64,000 bases of DNA. Source: DASQPR01 sp963836785. Lineage in GTDB: Bacteria > Actinomycetota > Actinomycetes > Mycobacteriales > Micromonosporaceae. The stretch's first letter is position 1. Every line of letters starts with the position of its first letter. Below are positions 16,147 to 24,399 of the stretch, one piece after another. Below the pieces are notes generated by a model. That model was not told where the DNA came from. It did not search any database and was given only the letters and a program-made list of their open reading frames with translations. The position numbers were made by a program, and so were the translations under genes. The DNA lies in the NCBI GenBank assembly GCA_963836785.1, contig CAWIKW010000007.1, forward strand, positions 62,001 to 126,000, given 5' to 3'.

Positions 16147-16424
16147 ACCGGGACACCGTAGCCAATCTGTTACCGGGAACACAAGCCGGAGCGCCGGCAG
16201 TTTCGGGGAATGGTGCGGTTGTGCGTCGCCGCTTGCGCATTTCGTTACGTTTTGCCGGCCCACTCGTTAAGTGCCAAATTCGCACTGTCACGATTCCGCC
16301 ACGATACGTTGGTGCGCATCGCGCCGGTGTGTCGCCCGATCTCGCTGGACCGGCCGCGGCGGGTTACCGTTCGTTCAGGAGACGCACCGGGCGGCCGGTT
16401 CGCTGATGGAGAAGGGTCACACCG

Positions 16425-16829
16425 ATGAGCTCTCGTATCCGGGTTGTCGTCGCGAAGCCCGGCCTCGACGGCCACGATCGCGGCGCCAAGGTTGTCGCCC
16501 GTGCCCTGCGCGATGCCGGCATGGAAGTCATCTACACCGGTCTGCACCAGACGCCGGAACAGATTGTGGAGACGGCAATCCAGGAGGACGCCGACGCGAT
16601 CGGGCTGTCGGTGCTGTCCGGCGCTCACATGACGTTGTTCCGGCGCGTTGTCGAGCTGCTGGCCGAGCGCGGTGCCGCCGACATGGTCGTCTTCGGTGGC
16701 GGGATCATTCCGGACGCGGACATCCCCGAACTCACCCGCATCGGCGTTTCGAAGATCTTTACGCCGGGCGCGACGACACAGTCCATCGTCGACTGGGTCC
16801 GCACCCACGTCGCCACCCCCGTCTCCTAA
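16425..16829 (+). CDS. Stand-alone B12-binding domain (methylmalonyl-CoA mutase C-terminal type)
   Basis: A 134-residue protein made only of the cobalamin-binding Rossmann domain. The DxHxxG motif is seen in PGLDGHDRGAKVVARALRDA, where His is the lower cobalt ligand, followed by IGLSVLSGAHM and FGGGIIPDADI. Such small subunits pair with a separate catalytic subunit to isomerise acyl-CoAs, for example methylmalonyl-CoA to succinyl-CoA or isobutyryl-CoA to butyryl-CoA. No catalytic subunit lies in the window. GAAGGG lies 8-9 bases before ATG 16425. The next genes are sucCD, which would use succinyl-CoA, though 580 bases with several hairpins lie between. Confidence 0.9.
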   Translation: MSSRIRVVVAKPGLDGHDRGAKVVARALRDAGMEVIYTGLHQTPEQIVETAIQEDADAIGLSVLSGAHMTLFRRVVELLAERGAADMVVFGGGIIPDADIPELTRIGVSKIFTPGATTQSIVDWVRTHVATPVS

Positions 16830-16841
16830 CCCGCCCCACCA

Positions 16842-16905
16842 AACCGTCCCCCGTATCACGTCCACCCCGGTCCACTGAACCGTCCCCCGTATCACGGCCA
16901 CCCCG
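16842..16905. repeat. Two direct copies of an intergenic repeat
   Basis: AACCGTCCCCCGTATCACG followed by (T/G)CCACCCCG occurs at 16842-16869 and 16878-16905, a 36-base period. A third copy in the opposite orientation, ACGTGGTACGGGGGACGGTG, is at 53941-53960 after mfd. Confidence 0.8.
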
Positions 16906-16946
16906 ATAGCTCTTACGCCATCCGGCGATCCTTGCGCTGGGCAGGT

Positions 16947-17012
16947 TTTCGGGGGCAGTCCGCCACGCAGGGATCAAGCCTGACCGCCCGGAGTGGCGGA
17001 CTGCCCCCGAAA
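16947..17012. repeat. 20-bp perfect inverted repeat, possible terminator or MITE-like element
   Basis: TTTCGGGGGCAGTCCGCCAC at 16947-16966 is exactly complementary to 16993-17012, with a 26-base spacer. The arms are longer than needed for termination. It lies in the 583-base gap between the B12-binding gene and sucC; no gene is seen in this gap. Confidence 0.85.
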
Positions 17013-17048
17013 CCCCAAAGCCCGACCACCAGAAGAGCCAAAGACAAA

Positions 17049-17085
17049 GAGAGACCGGACGCACCCCTCATACGTCCGGTCTCTC
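17049..17085. terminator. 13-bp hairpin upstream of sucC
   Basis: GAGAGACCGGACG (17049-17061) and CGTCCGGTCTCTC (17073-17085) are perfectly complementary with an 11-base loop. A further pair, CGATGCCC (17091-17098) and GGGCATCG (17121-17128), follows directly. Together with 16947-17012 there are three successive stem-loops here. Confidence 0.6.
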
Positions 17086-17412
17086 ACGCACGATGCCCCG
17101 CCGCCACCCCTCGACCGACAGGGCATCGGCCGTCTTGATGTGTCGGTCCGACGTTGAACACAACGATGGCCACTGCCGCGGGTTACGCGCCGGCTCAGGG
17201 CCAATTCCGCCGGTACGGCGGCAGCCGGCGCGCGTGGCTGCCGGACGACCGCCTGTGCGGTAGGGCACAGCCCGTACCCTTGCCGTTTGTCGCCTGGCCG
17301 CGATGGCTAGGCTGCGCCCGATGGGCCTGGCTCCCGGTCGCGGGAGCGGGCGGCGAGCCACTCGGCCGGTAACGACGCCGGCGGAGCTAATCGAGGAGCG
17401 GGACAGGCGAAC

Positions 17413-18591
17413 ATGGACCTGTACGAATATCAGGGGCGCGACCTGTTCGCCCGGCATGGATTGCCGGTGCTGGACGGTGGCGTGGCCACGACGCCGCAGG
17501 AAGCTCGAGCGATCGCGGAACGCCTCGGCGGCCGCTCGGTCGTCAAGGCACAGGTGAAGGTCGGCGGCCGCGGCAAGGCCGGCGGCGTCAAGCTCGCCGC
17601 CGACGCCGCCGAAGCGCAGGCGCGGGCGACGGACATCCTCGGCATGGACATCAAGGGCCACACGGTCCACAAGGTGATGGTCACCGAGACGGCCGACATC
17701 GTGGAGGAGTACTACTTCTCCTATCTCCTGGACCGCGCGAACCGTACGTTCCTGTGCATCGCCAGCACGGCCGGCGGCATGGAGATCGAACAGGTCGCGC
17801 ACGAGGCACCGGAGAAGGTGGCCCAGGTCGCGATCGACGCGAACAAGGGTGTCGACGAGGCGACCGCGCGCGAGATCGTGGCGACCGCCGGCTTCCCGGC
17901 CGATGTCGCCGATCAGATCGCTGCCATCGCGGTGCAGCTCTGGCAGACGTTCGTCGCCGAGGACGCGCTGCTGATCGAGGTGAACCCGCTCGCAAAGGTG
18001 GCCGACGGCCGCGTCCTGCTGCTCGACGCAAAGGTGACCTTCGACGGCAACGCGACGTTCCGGCACCCGGATCACGAGGCGCTGGAGGACGTCGAGGCCG
18101 CCGATCCACTCGAGCAGCGGGCCAAGGAGCGCGATCTCAACTACGTCAAGCTCGACGGCACGGTCGGCATCATCGGCAACGGCGCGGGTCTCGTGATGTC
18201 CACTTTGGACGTCGTCGCGTACGCCGGTGAGGAGTACGGCGGGGTGCGCCCGGCCAACTTCCTCGACATCGGCGGCGGCGCATCGGCGGCAGTGATGGCC
18301 AACGGTCTGGAGATCGTCCTGTCCGACCCGTCGGTCAAGAGCGTGTTCGTCAACGTGTTCGGCGGGATCACGTCTTGTGACGCCGTCGCCAACGGCATCG
18401 TCCAGGCGCTCGCGATGCTCGCCGACCGGGGCGAAGCGGTCGCCAAGCCGCTCGTCGTACGCCTCGATGGCAATAACGCCGAAGCCGGGCGTCAGATCCT
18501 TGACGCGGCGGCGAACCCGCTCGTCGAACGGGTGGACACCATGGACGGTGCCGCGAAGCGCGCCGCCGAGCTCGCAGCCGTGGGGGCATGA
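17413..18591 (+). CDS. sucC: Succinate--CoA ligase, beta subunit
   Basis: TCA-cycle enzyme subunit that binds nucleotide and makes succinate plus ATP or GTP from succinyl-CoA. The N-terminal ATP-grasp domain shows MDLYEYQGRDLFARHGLPV and VKAQVKVGGRGKAGGVKLA, then the metal and nucleotide motif LIEVNPLAK. The CoA-ligase domain has GNGAGLVMSTLD and FVNVFGGITSCD. At 392 residues it is full length. A possible promoter with TAGGCT at 17307-17312 lies about 100 bases upstream. sucD starts one base after the stop, so the subunits are made from one transcript. Confidence 0.97.
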   Translation: MDLYEYQGRDLFARHGLPVLDGGVATTPQEARAIAERLGGRSVVKAQVKVGGRGKAGGVKLAADAAEAQARATDILGMDIKGHTVHKVMVTETADIVEEYYFSYLLDRANRTFLCIASTAGGMEIEQVAHEAPEKVAQVAIDANKGVDEATAREIVATAGFPADVADQIAAIAVQLWQTFVAEDALLIEVNPLAKVADGRVLLLDAKVTFDGNATFRHPDHEALEDVEAADPLEQRAKERDLNYVKLDGTVGIIGNGAGLVMSTLDVVAYAGEEYGGVRPANFLDIGGGASAAVMANGLEIVLSDPSVKSVFVNVFGGITSCDAVANGIVQALAMLADRGEAVAKPLVVRLDGNNAEAGRQILDAAANPLVERVDTMDGAAKRAAELAAVGA

Positions 18592-18592
18592 C

Positions 18593-19480
18593 ATGGCAAT
18601 CTGGTTGACGAAGGACTCCAAGGTCATCGTGCAGGGCATGACCGGCTCGGAGGGCTCGAAGCACACCCGCCGGATGCTGGCGGCCGGCACGAACGTCGTC
18701 GGCGGCGTCACGCCGGGCAAGGGTGGCCAGTCGGTCGACTTCGGCGGCACGACGTTGCCGGTGTTCAACTCGGTCGATGAGGCGATGACCTCGACCGGCG
18801 CCGACGTGACCGTCATCTTCGTACCCCCGAAGTTTGCGAAGGCGGCGATCGTCGAAGCGATCGACGCGGCCATTCCCCTCGCGATCGTCATCACCGAGGG
18901 CATTCCGGTGCATGACTCGACCGCCGCCTGGGCGCACAATGTCGCGTCCGGCAACAAGACGCGGGTCGTCGGGCCGAACTGTCCGGGCATCGCATCTCCG
19001 GGCGCGAGCAACGCCGGCATCATTCCGGCCGACATCACGCCGGCCGGCCGGATCGGACTCGTCTCGAAGTCCGGAACGCTGACCTACCAACTGATGTACG
19101 AGTTGCGGGACTTCGGCTTCTCCACCTCGGTCGGCATCGGTGGTGACCCGGTGATCGGGACGACGCACATCGACGCGCTCGAAGCGTTCCAGAACGACCC
19201 GGACACCGACGCGATCGTGATGATCGGCGAGATCGGCGGCGACGCCGAAGAGCGGGCGGCCGCGTTCATCAAGGCACACGTTACGAAGCCGGTGGTCGGC
19301 TACATCGCCGGCTTCACCGCGCCCGAGGGCAAGACGATGGGCCACGCCGGTGCGATCATCTCCGGCTCGGCCGGCACCGCCGACGCGAAGAAGACAGCGT
19401 TGGAGGCGGCCGGCGTCAAGGTCGGCAAGACGCCGAGCGAGACGGCCCAGCTGATGCGGGAGATCATGCAGTCGCGCTAG
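18593..19480 (+). CDS. sucD: Succinate--CoA ligase, alpha subunit
   Basis: Partner of sucC that binds CoA and carries the phospho-His. The CoA-binding Rossmann part reads VIVQGMTGSEGSKHTRRML, the middle VVGPNCPGIASPG, and the active-site His lies in GKTMGHAGAIISG. At 295 residues it matches the family. ATG 18593 is the natural start, one base after the sucC stop; longer in-frame starts only lie inside sucC. A strong hairpin follows at 19500-19531. Confidence 0.97.
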   Translation: MAIWLTKDSKVIVQGMTGSEGSKHTRRMLAAGTNVVGGVTPGKGGQSVDFGGTTLPVFNSVDEAMTSTGADVTVIFVPPKFAKAAIVEAIDAAIPLAIVITEGIPVHDSTAAWAHNVASGNKTRVVGPNCPGIASPGASNAGIIPADITPAGRIGLVSKSGTLTYQLMYELRDFGFSTSVGIGGDPVIGTTHIDALEAFQNDPDTDAIVMIGEIGGDAEERAAAFIKAHVTKPVVGYIAGFTAPEGKTMGHAGAIISGSAGTADAKKTALEAAGVKVGKTPSETAQLMREIMQSR

Positions 19481-19499
19481 CTCGCACATTGTGGGCGTT

Positions 19500-19531
19500 C
19501 GGCCGGCCGGTCATACATGACCGGCCGGCCG
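19500..19531 (+). terminator. Terminator after sucCD
   Basis: CGGCCGGCCGGTCAT (19500-19514) and ATGACCGGCCGGCCG (19517-19531) form a perfect 15-bp stem with a very tight centre, followed by TCGTTTGAG. The same GTCGTTTGAG tail follows the icd terminator. Confidence 0.8.
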
Positions 19532-19553
19532 TCGTTTGAGAGAGTCAAGGGCG

Positions 19554-20849
19554 ATGGCTGCCACCCCGGACCACCCCGCGGATGCGCCGGACACCATGTC
19601 GCCCACCGATGCCCACGAATCGCCCGCTATCGCGGACGGACGGTCGGTCGTTCCGGACGATGACGTGTCGACGCGGCCGACCGTTGCGCTGCCCGCGCAA
19701 CGCCGGCCCACGCCCCCGCCCGGCCCGGGCCGGCGCGCCCCGCTGTCGGTCGCGGCCGGTGTCAACGCGTTGTGGGCGGCCGCGTGGTCATTCGTACCGA
19801 TCCTGGTCACGGTCGCGGTGGTCACGCTGGTCGGCTCGCCACGGCCGCCGGTGACGACGACCCTCCGGTACGGGATGGCGGCCTGGCTGCTCGGACACGG
19901 CGTGCCGCTGCGGCTCGACGGGCAGCCGATCACGCTCGTGCCACTGGCCGTCACGGCGCTGGCGATCTGGCGGTGCGTACGAGCCGGGCGCAACACGACG
20001 CGGGCACTCGGCGTACGCCGCGCTCGGTCGGTCCGGCCGGCGGTCGTGGTCGCGGCGTCGGTCGCGATCCCGTACGGGCTGCTCGGTGCCGCAGCGGCGG
20101 CGCTCGCCCGGGGCCGAGGACTCGAGGTGCCGATCCTGCGGGCCGGGCTCACCGCCGGCGGGCTCGCGCTGATCGCCGCGTTCTTCGGCGCGTGGCCGCA
20201 CAGCAGGTTCGCCCGACGTCTCCGGGCCCGGATCCCGTACGTCGTCCGCGACAGCGTACGGACGGCAATCGTGGCCGTGTCCTTCCTGCTCGCCGCGGGC
20301 GCGATCGCGGTCGGCGTGCAGATCGCGGTGGCCGGAGCAACGGCGACGTCGATCCTGCGCAACATGGACGTGGGCTTCGCCGGCGACCTCGGCATCGTGC
20401 TCGTCTGTCTCGCGTACGCGCCCAACCTCGCCGTGTGGGCATCCGCCTACTTGGCCGGCCCGGGTTTCACGCTCGGTCAAGTCCCGGAGCTGCCGGTATT
20501 CGCCGGTCTCCCGGACCGCGCGATCACCGGTGTCGGACAGATCCTCCTCGCGACGCCGGTGATCGCCGGGCTGGTGGCTGGCGTCCTGCTCGCGCGCCGG
20601 GCCCGTGCCGACGGCGACCGGCCCGTGAGTCGGGGCGCCCTGGTCGGCGCCACACTCCTCGCCGCTCCGGTTGCGGCGATCGCGCTCGCCGTCATCGGAT
20701 TTGCCGGCGCCGGCGCGTTAGGCGGCAGCGCGCTCGCGAACACCGGTCAGGTCGGCTGGGAGTTCGGGTTGATCGGCGGGCTCGGCATCGCCATCGGCGC
20801 CCTCGCCGGTGCACAGGTCGCGGCGACGAGCAGCTCGTCCTCGACGTAG
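19554..20849 (+). CDS. DUF6350-type polytopic membrane protein
   Basis: A 431-residue protein with about ten hydrophobic segments after a 65-residue acidic, Pro-rich cytoplasmic N-terminus. Examples are AAGVNALWAAAWSFVPILVT and ALIAAFFGAWPHSR. Its position between sucD and purN matches the conserved actinobacterial DUF6350 family; the function is not known. ATG 19554 is chosen over TTG 19536, which lies within the terminator tail. purN follows after 62 bases. The role is unknown; placement is probably historical rather than functional. Confidence 0.75.
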   Translation: MAATPDHPADAPDTMSPTDAHESPAIADGRSVVPDDDVSTRPTVALPAQRRPTPPPGPGRRAPLSVAAGVNALWAAAWSFVPILVTVAVVTLVGSPRPPVTTTLRYGMAAWLLGHGVPLRLDGQPITLVPLAVTALAIWRCVRAGRNTTRALGVRRARSVRPAVVVAASVAIPYGLLGAAAAALARGRGLEVPILRAGLTAGGLALIAAFFGAWPHSRFARRLRARIPYVVRDSVRTAIVAVSFLLAAGAIAVGVQIAVAGATATSILRNMDVGFAGDLGIVLVCLAYAPNLAVWASAYLAGPGFTLGQVPELPVFAGLPDRAITGVGQILLATPVIAGLVAGVLLARRARADGDRPVSRGALVGATLLAAPVAAIALAVIGFAGAGALGGSALANTGQVGWEFGLIGGLGIAIGALAGAQVAATSSSSST

Positions 20850-20911
20850 TCCCAGGCCCCGGGGCCGGGTCGACGGCGGTCGGCCGAAGTCCCGCCTGTA
20901 GGGTTGCGCAG

Positions 20912-21517
20912 GTGACCGCACGGCTCGTTGTGCTCGTCTCCGGCATCGGCACCAACCTCCAGGCTCTCCTCGACGCGTGTGCCGAACCGTCGTATGGTGC
21001 CCAGATCGTCGCCGTCGGTGCCGACCGTCCCGGTATCGAAGGGCTGACCAGGGCCGAGAAGGCAGATATCCCGACATTCGTACGGTCGGTGAAGTCGTTT
21101 ACCACGCGGCCGGAGTGGGATGCCTCCCTGACTGCGGCGATCGAAGCGTTCGAGCCCGATCTGGTGATTTCTGCGGGCTTCTTGAAGCTCGTCGGGGACG
21201 AGTTCCTCGGCGCGTTCGGCGACCGCTATATCAACACGCATAACGCGCTGCTGCCGAGCTTTCCCGGCATGCACGGCCCGCGTGACGCGTTCACCTACGG
21301 CGTCAAGATCGCCGGAGCCACGCTGTTCTTCGTGGACGGCGGCATCGATACCGGCCCGATCATCGCGCAGGTCGCGGTGCCGGTCGAGGACGACGACACC
21401 GAGGAAACCCTGACCGAGCGCATCAAGGACGCCGAGCGCCGGCAACTCGTCGATGTCGTGGGCCGCATGGTCCGCGGCGGCTGGACCATCAACGGACGAA
21501 AGGTCACGATCCCATGA
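20912..21517 (+). CDS. purN: Phosphoribosylglycinamide formyltransferase
   Basis: Third step of purine synthesis: moves a formyl group from 10-formyl-THF to GAR. The 5' loop LVSGIGTNLQALLDACAE matches the phosphate-binding site, the catalytic Asn and His are in INTHNALLPSFPGMHG (Asn replaces the more usual Pro after His), and the catalytic Asp is in FVDGGIDTGPIIAQ. At 201 residues it is full length. GTG 20912 is used; AGGGT lies about seven bases before it. Followed by purH after 76 bases, so both formyl-transfer steps of the pathway are adjacent, and folD, which supplies the formyl donor, is nearby. Confidence 0.95.
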   Translation: MTARLVVLVSGIGTNLQALLDACAEPSYGAQIVAVGADRPGIEGLTRAEKADIPTFVRSVKSFTTRPEWDASLTAAIEAFEPDLVISAGFLKLVGDEFLGAFGDRYINTHNALLPSFPGMHGPRDAFTYGVKIAGATLFFVDGGIDTGPIIAQVAVPVEDDDTEETLTERIKDAERRQLVDVVGRMVRGGWTINGRKVTIP

Positions 21518-21593
21518 GTGAGCGTCAGCGAGCGAATCAGAAGGCTCAGTGTGGCCGTGCCTCATGCGCGTCCGACGCGAAGCGAGGACGGGC

Positions 21594-23195
21594 ATGAGTG
21601 ACGCTGCGATGAGCGACGGTGCGATGAGTGCCGCCGACACCGGCCGTCGAGCGATCAAGCGGGCGCTGATCAGCGTGTACGACAAGGCCGGGCTGGATGA
21701 GTTGGCCCACGCGCTGGTCGGCGCAGGCGCCGAGATCGTGTCGACCGGCACCACGGCGGCGCACATCGAGTCGCTCGGCTTGCCCGTCGTCCGGGTCGAG
21801 CAGCTCACCGGCTTCCCGGAGTGCCTCGATGGACGGGTCAAAACACTGCACCCCAAGGTGCACGCGGGCCTCCTCGCCGACCTTCGTCTGGAGACACACG
21901 CTCAGCAGTTGACCGAGCTCGGCATCGAGTCGTTCGATCTGTTGGTCAGCAACCTCTATCCGTTCACCGAGACGGTTGCGTCCGGTGCCGACTTCGACGG
22001 CTGCATTGAACAGATCGACATCGGCGGCCCGGCGATGGTGCGGTCGGCCGCGAAGAATCACGCGAACGTCGCCGTCGTGACGTCACCGGTTGCGTACCCG
22101 GATGTCATCAAGGCCGTAGAAGGCGGTGGCCTCACCCTCGCGCAGCGTCGGGCGCTGGCCGCGCGCGCATTCGCGGACATCGCGGCCTACGACGTGGCGA
22201 TCGCCGAATGGTTCGCCGTGCAGGAGACCATGGCGGCCGGTGAGTGGTGGCCGGCGTTCGGTGGCATCGCGACGACACTCGAAACCACCCTGCGCTACGG
22301 CGAGAATCCGCACCAGCAGGCGGCGCTCTACATCGACGCGTCCCGGCCGGCCGGCATCGCCCAGGCTACACAGCTACAGGGCAAAGAGATGTCCTACAAC
22401 AACTACATCGACGGCGATGCCGCGTGGCGCAGCGCGAACGACTTCGCCGAGCCGTGCGTCGCCATCATCAAGCACCAGAACCCGTGCGGGATCGCGATTG
22501 GCGCCGACGTTGCCGAGGCCCACCGCAAGGCCCACGCGTGCGACCCACAATCCGCCTACGGTGGCGTGATCGCGGTCAACCGCACCGTGACGGCCGAGAT
22601 GGCAGCCCAACTCAAGGGCGTGTTCACCGAGGTCATCATCGCGCCCGGCTACGACGACGACGCGCTGGAATTGCTCGCGAAGAAGAAAGACCTTCGGGTG
22701 CTCATTGCTCCGGTGTGGACGGCCGAACGCGTCGAGACCCGACAGGTCTCCGGCGGGTTGCTGGCCCAGACCGCCGATCGGATCGACGCCCCCGGCGACG
22801 ACCCGGCAACGTGGACGTTGGCCACCGGCAGCGCCGTGGACGCGGCGACGCTGGCCGATCTGGCCTTCGCCTGGCGAGCTATCCGGTCGGTGAAGTCGAA
22901 CGCGATCCTGCTCGCCCATGACGGAGGCACTGTTGGCGTCGGGATGGGTCAGGTAAACCGCGTCGACGCGGCCCGGCTCGCGGTTGCGCGCGCCGGCGCG
23001 GACCGGCTCGCCGGCGCCGTGGCGGCGTCCGACGCGTACTTCCCGTTCCCGGACGGCCTCCAGATTCTGACCGACGCGGGCATCCGCGCGGTGGTCGAGC
23101 CGGGCGGCTCGATCCACGACCCTGAGGTGATCGCGGCGGCCGAGGCCGCGGGCATCACCCTCTATCTCACCGGTACGCGGCACTTCTTCCACTGA
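21594..23195 (+). CDS. purH: AICAR transformylase/IMP cyclohydrolase
   Basis: Bifunctional enzyme for the last two purine steps. The N-terminal MGS-like IMP cyclohydrolase part reads ALISVYDKAGLDELAHAL and RVKTLHPKVHAGLL; the C-terminal transformylase part has RYGENPHQQAALY, IKHQNPCGIAIG with the catalytic Lys-His, and SDAYFPFPDG. About 533 residues. ATG 21594 is chosen (GAGGACGGG upstream). The start region holds three ATGs in near-identical 15-base units: ATGAGTGACGCTGCG, ATGAGCGACGGTGCG, ATGAGTGCCGCC. Initiation could occur at any of them, giving ends that differ by five or ten residues. Confidence 0.96.
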   Translation: MSDAAMSDGAMSAADTGRRAIKRALISVYDKAGLDELAHALVGAGAEIVSTGTTAAHIESLGLPVVRVEQLTGFPECLDGRVKTLHPKVHAGLLADLRLETHAQQLTELGIESFDLLVSNLYPFTETVASGADFDGCIEQIDIGGPAMVRSAAKNHANVAVVTSPVAYPDVIKAVEGGGLTLAQRRALAARAFADIAAYDVAIAEWFAVQETMAAGEWWPAFGGIATTLETTLRYGENPHQQAALYIDASRPAGIAQATQLQGKEMSYNNYIDGDAAWRSANDFAEPCVAIIKHQNPCGIAIGADVAEAHRKAHACDPQSAYGGVIAVNRTVTAEMAAQLKGVFTEVIIAPGYDDDALELLAKKKDLRVLIAPVWTAERVETRQVSGGLLAQTADRIDAPGDDPATWTLATGSAVDAATLADLAFAWRAIRSVKSNAILLAHDGGTVGVGMGQVNRVDAARLAVARAGADRLAGAVAASDAYFPFPDGLQILTDAGIRAVVEPGGSIHDPEVIAAAEAAGITLYLTGTRHFFH

Positions 23196-23215
23196 CGCCC
23201 GCGGGCGCCTTGTGG

Positions 23216-23611
23216 TCAAGCGGGACGGTAAACCGCGCCCTGTTCGGCGCCGAAGCCACCAATACCCTTCGGATTCGGCCCGAAGCGGTTCGGCCCCGGC
23301 GTGCTGTCGAGGCACAGCAGGACGAGCAGCCAGATCCATCCGATGACGGGAACGAATCCGATCCACCACCACCAGCCCCGGTGGTTGCTGTCGTGGAGCC
23401 GGCGAACGGTCACGGCGATCGTCGGGATCAGGACGAACAGGCCGTAGAGCCCAGCAATCAGGTGCAGGAACCAGCTGTCCGTTGCCGCGCGGACGATTTC
23501 GAGGATGCCGGCGATGATGAAGTTGATCAACGTGAACATCCAGAATTCCTGGCGGCGCGCGCGCCCGTCAAAGGTGGCGTATTGGCGCAGCACATCGACG
23601 TACCAGTGCAT
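23216..23611 (-). CDS. DUF805 family membrane protein
   Basis: A 131-residue protein with the DUF805 pattern: WYVDVLRQYATFDGRARRQE, then FWMFTLINFIIAGI, and after the middle helices the motif VRRLHDSNHRGWWWW. Three to four membrane helices are predicted by eye. Function of the family is unknown. ATG 23611 has GGAGG six bases upstream. A paralogue of the same length lies upstream at 23797-24192, separated by a hairpin, so the pair arose by duplication. Confidence 0.9.
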   Translation of the reverse strand: MHWYVDVLRQYATFDGRARRQEFWMFTLINFIIAGILEIVRAATDSWFLHLIAGLYGLFVLIPTIAVTVRRLHDSNHRGWWWWIGFVPVIGWIWLLVLLCLDSTPGPNRFGPNPKGIGGFGAEQGAVYRPA

Positions 23612-23735
23612 CGTGGCCTCCTCGTTGCCGCGGGCACTCCTGGACGTCAGCATCGCCCCACGGCCGTTCGCGGGGACGCCGAATCGCGAAAATCGCTCGG
23701 AAACCGCTCTTACCTGGTCGTATGCCGCACGAACA

Positions 23736-23765
23736 AGCCGCGGACACCGGGCGGTGTCCGCGGCT
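23736..23765 (-). terminator. Hairpin between the two DUF805 genes
   Basis: AGCCGCGGACACC (23736-23748) and GGTGTCCGCGGCT (23753-23765) are perfectly complementary with loop GGGC. On the minus strand TTGTTC follows. It probably ends the 24192-23797 transcript. Confidence 0.75.
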
Positions 23766-23796
23766 CAAGTCGGGTCGTACGTCTGGGCGTGGGTCC

Positions 23797-24192
23797 TCAG
23801 GCGACCGGCGCGCCCGGCCATGCCGGCTCCGGGCCCGCGTTGATCTGCTTGGGATTCGGGCCGTACTGGTTCGGTCCCGGCTGGCCGTCCTGGGCGCAGA
23901 ACACGATCAGGATGATCGCCCCGACGATCGGGATCAGCACGATGAACCACCAGCCACCGGACCGGCCCGTGTCGTGGAGTCGACGCACCGTTACAGCGAT
24001 GCCGGGGATCAACACGGCCAGGCTGTAGAGCACCGAGATGACCAGCACGATCGTGCTGCCGGTCGACCGCTGGACGATGTTGAGGACCGCACTGATGATG
24101 AAGTTGATCAGCGCGAACATCCAGAACTCCGTACGTCGCGCACGGCCCCCGAATGTGGCGTACTTCTTCAGTACCTCCAGATACCAGTTCAT
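23797..24192 (-). CDS. DUF805 family membrane protein
   Basis: Paralogue of the 23216-23611 gene, also 131 residues: WYLEVLKKYATFGGRARRTE, FWMFALINFIISAV and VRRLHDTGRSGGWW. AGGAG lies four bases before ATG 24192. Between helices two and three it has diverged most. Family function unknown. Confidence 0.9.
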   Translation of the reverse strand: MNWYLEVLKKYATFGGRARRTEFWMFALINFIISAVLNIVQRSTGSTIVLVISVLYSLAVLIPGIAVTVRRLHDTGRSGGWWFIVLIPIVGAIILIVFCAQDGQPGPNQYGPNPKQINAGPEPAWPGAPVA

Positions 24193-24399
24193 GCTTCTCC
24201 TCGTTAGCGAAGTGTTCCCTGTCCGATCGGTGTCTGGCGATTGCGCTCATCATTGGTGGAATGAGCCAGCGCGGGATCCATCGGTGTGACACGTTTCGAT
24301 GTCTGAACGTGCGACTTTAGCGGGCGTTCGCATGGCTCAGACACCCCATTTGTTGGCGGCTCGGGTCGCGGAATGCGCCATGTGGAAAGATTGGCACAC

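Noticed and set aside
16049..16424. c-di-AMP (ydaO) riboswitch before the M23 peptidase
   Set aside because: Such riboswitches often precede actinobacterial cell-wall hydrolases, but the conserved GGGGGAACC and CCGACAGCTAACC blocks are absent here.
17029..17160. tRNA or small RNA gene among the hairpins before sucC
   Set aside because: No cloverleaf, no TTCGA loop and no CCA end; the stems look like successive terminators.
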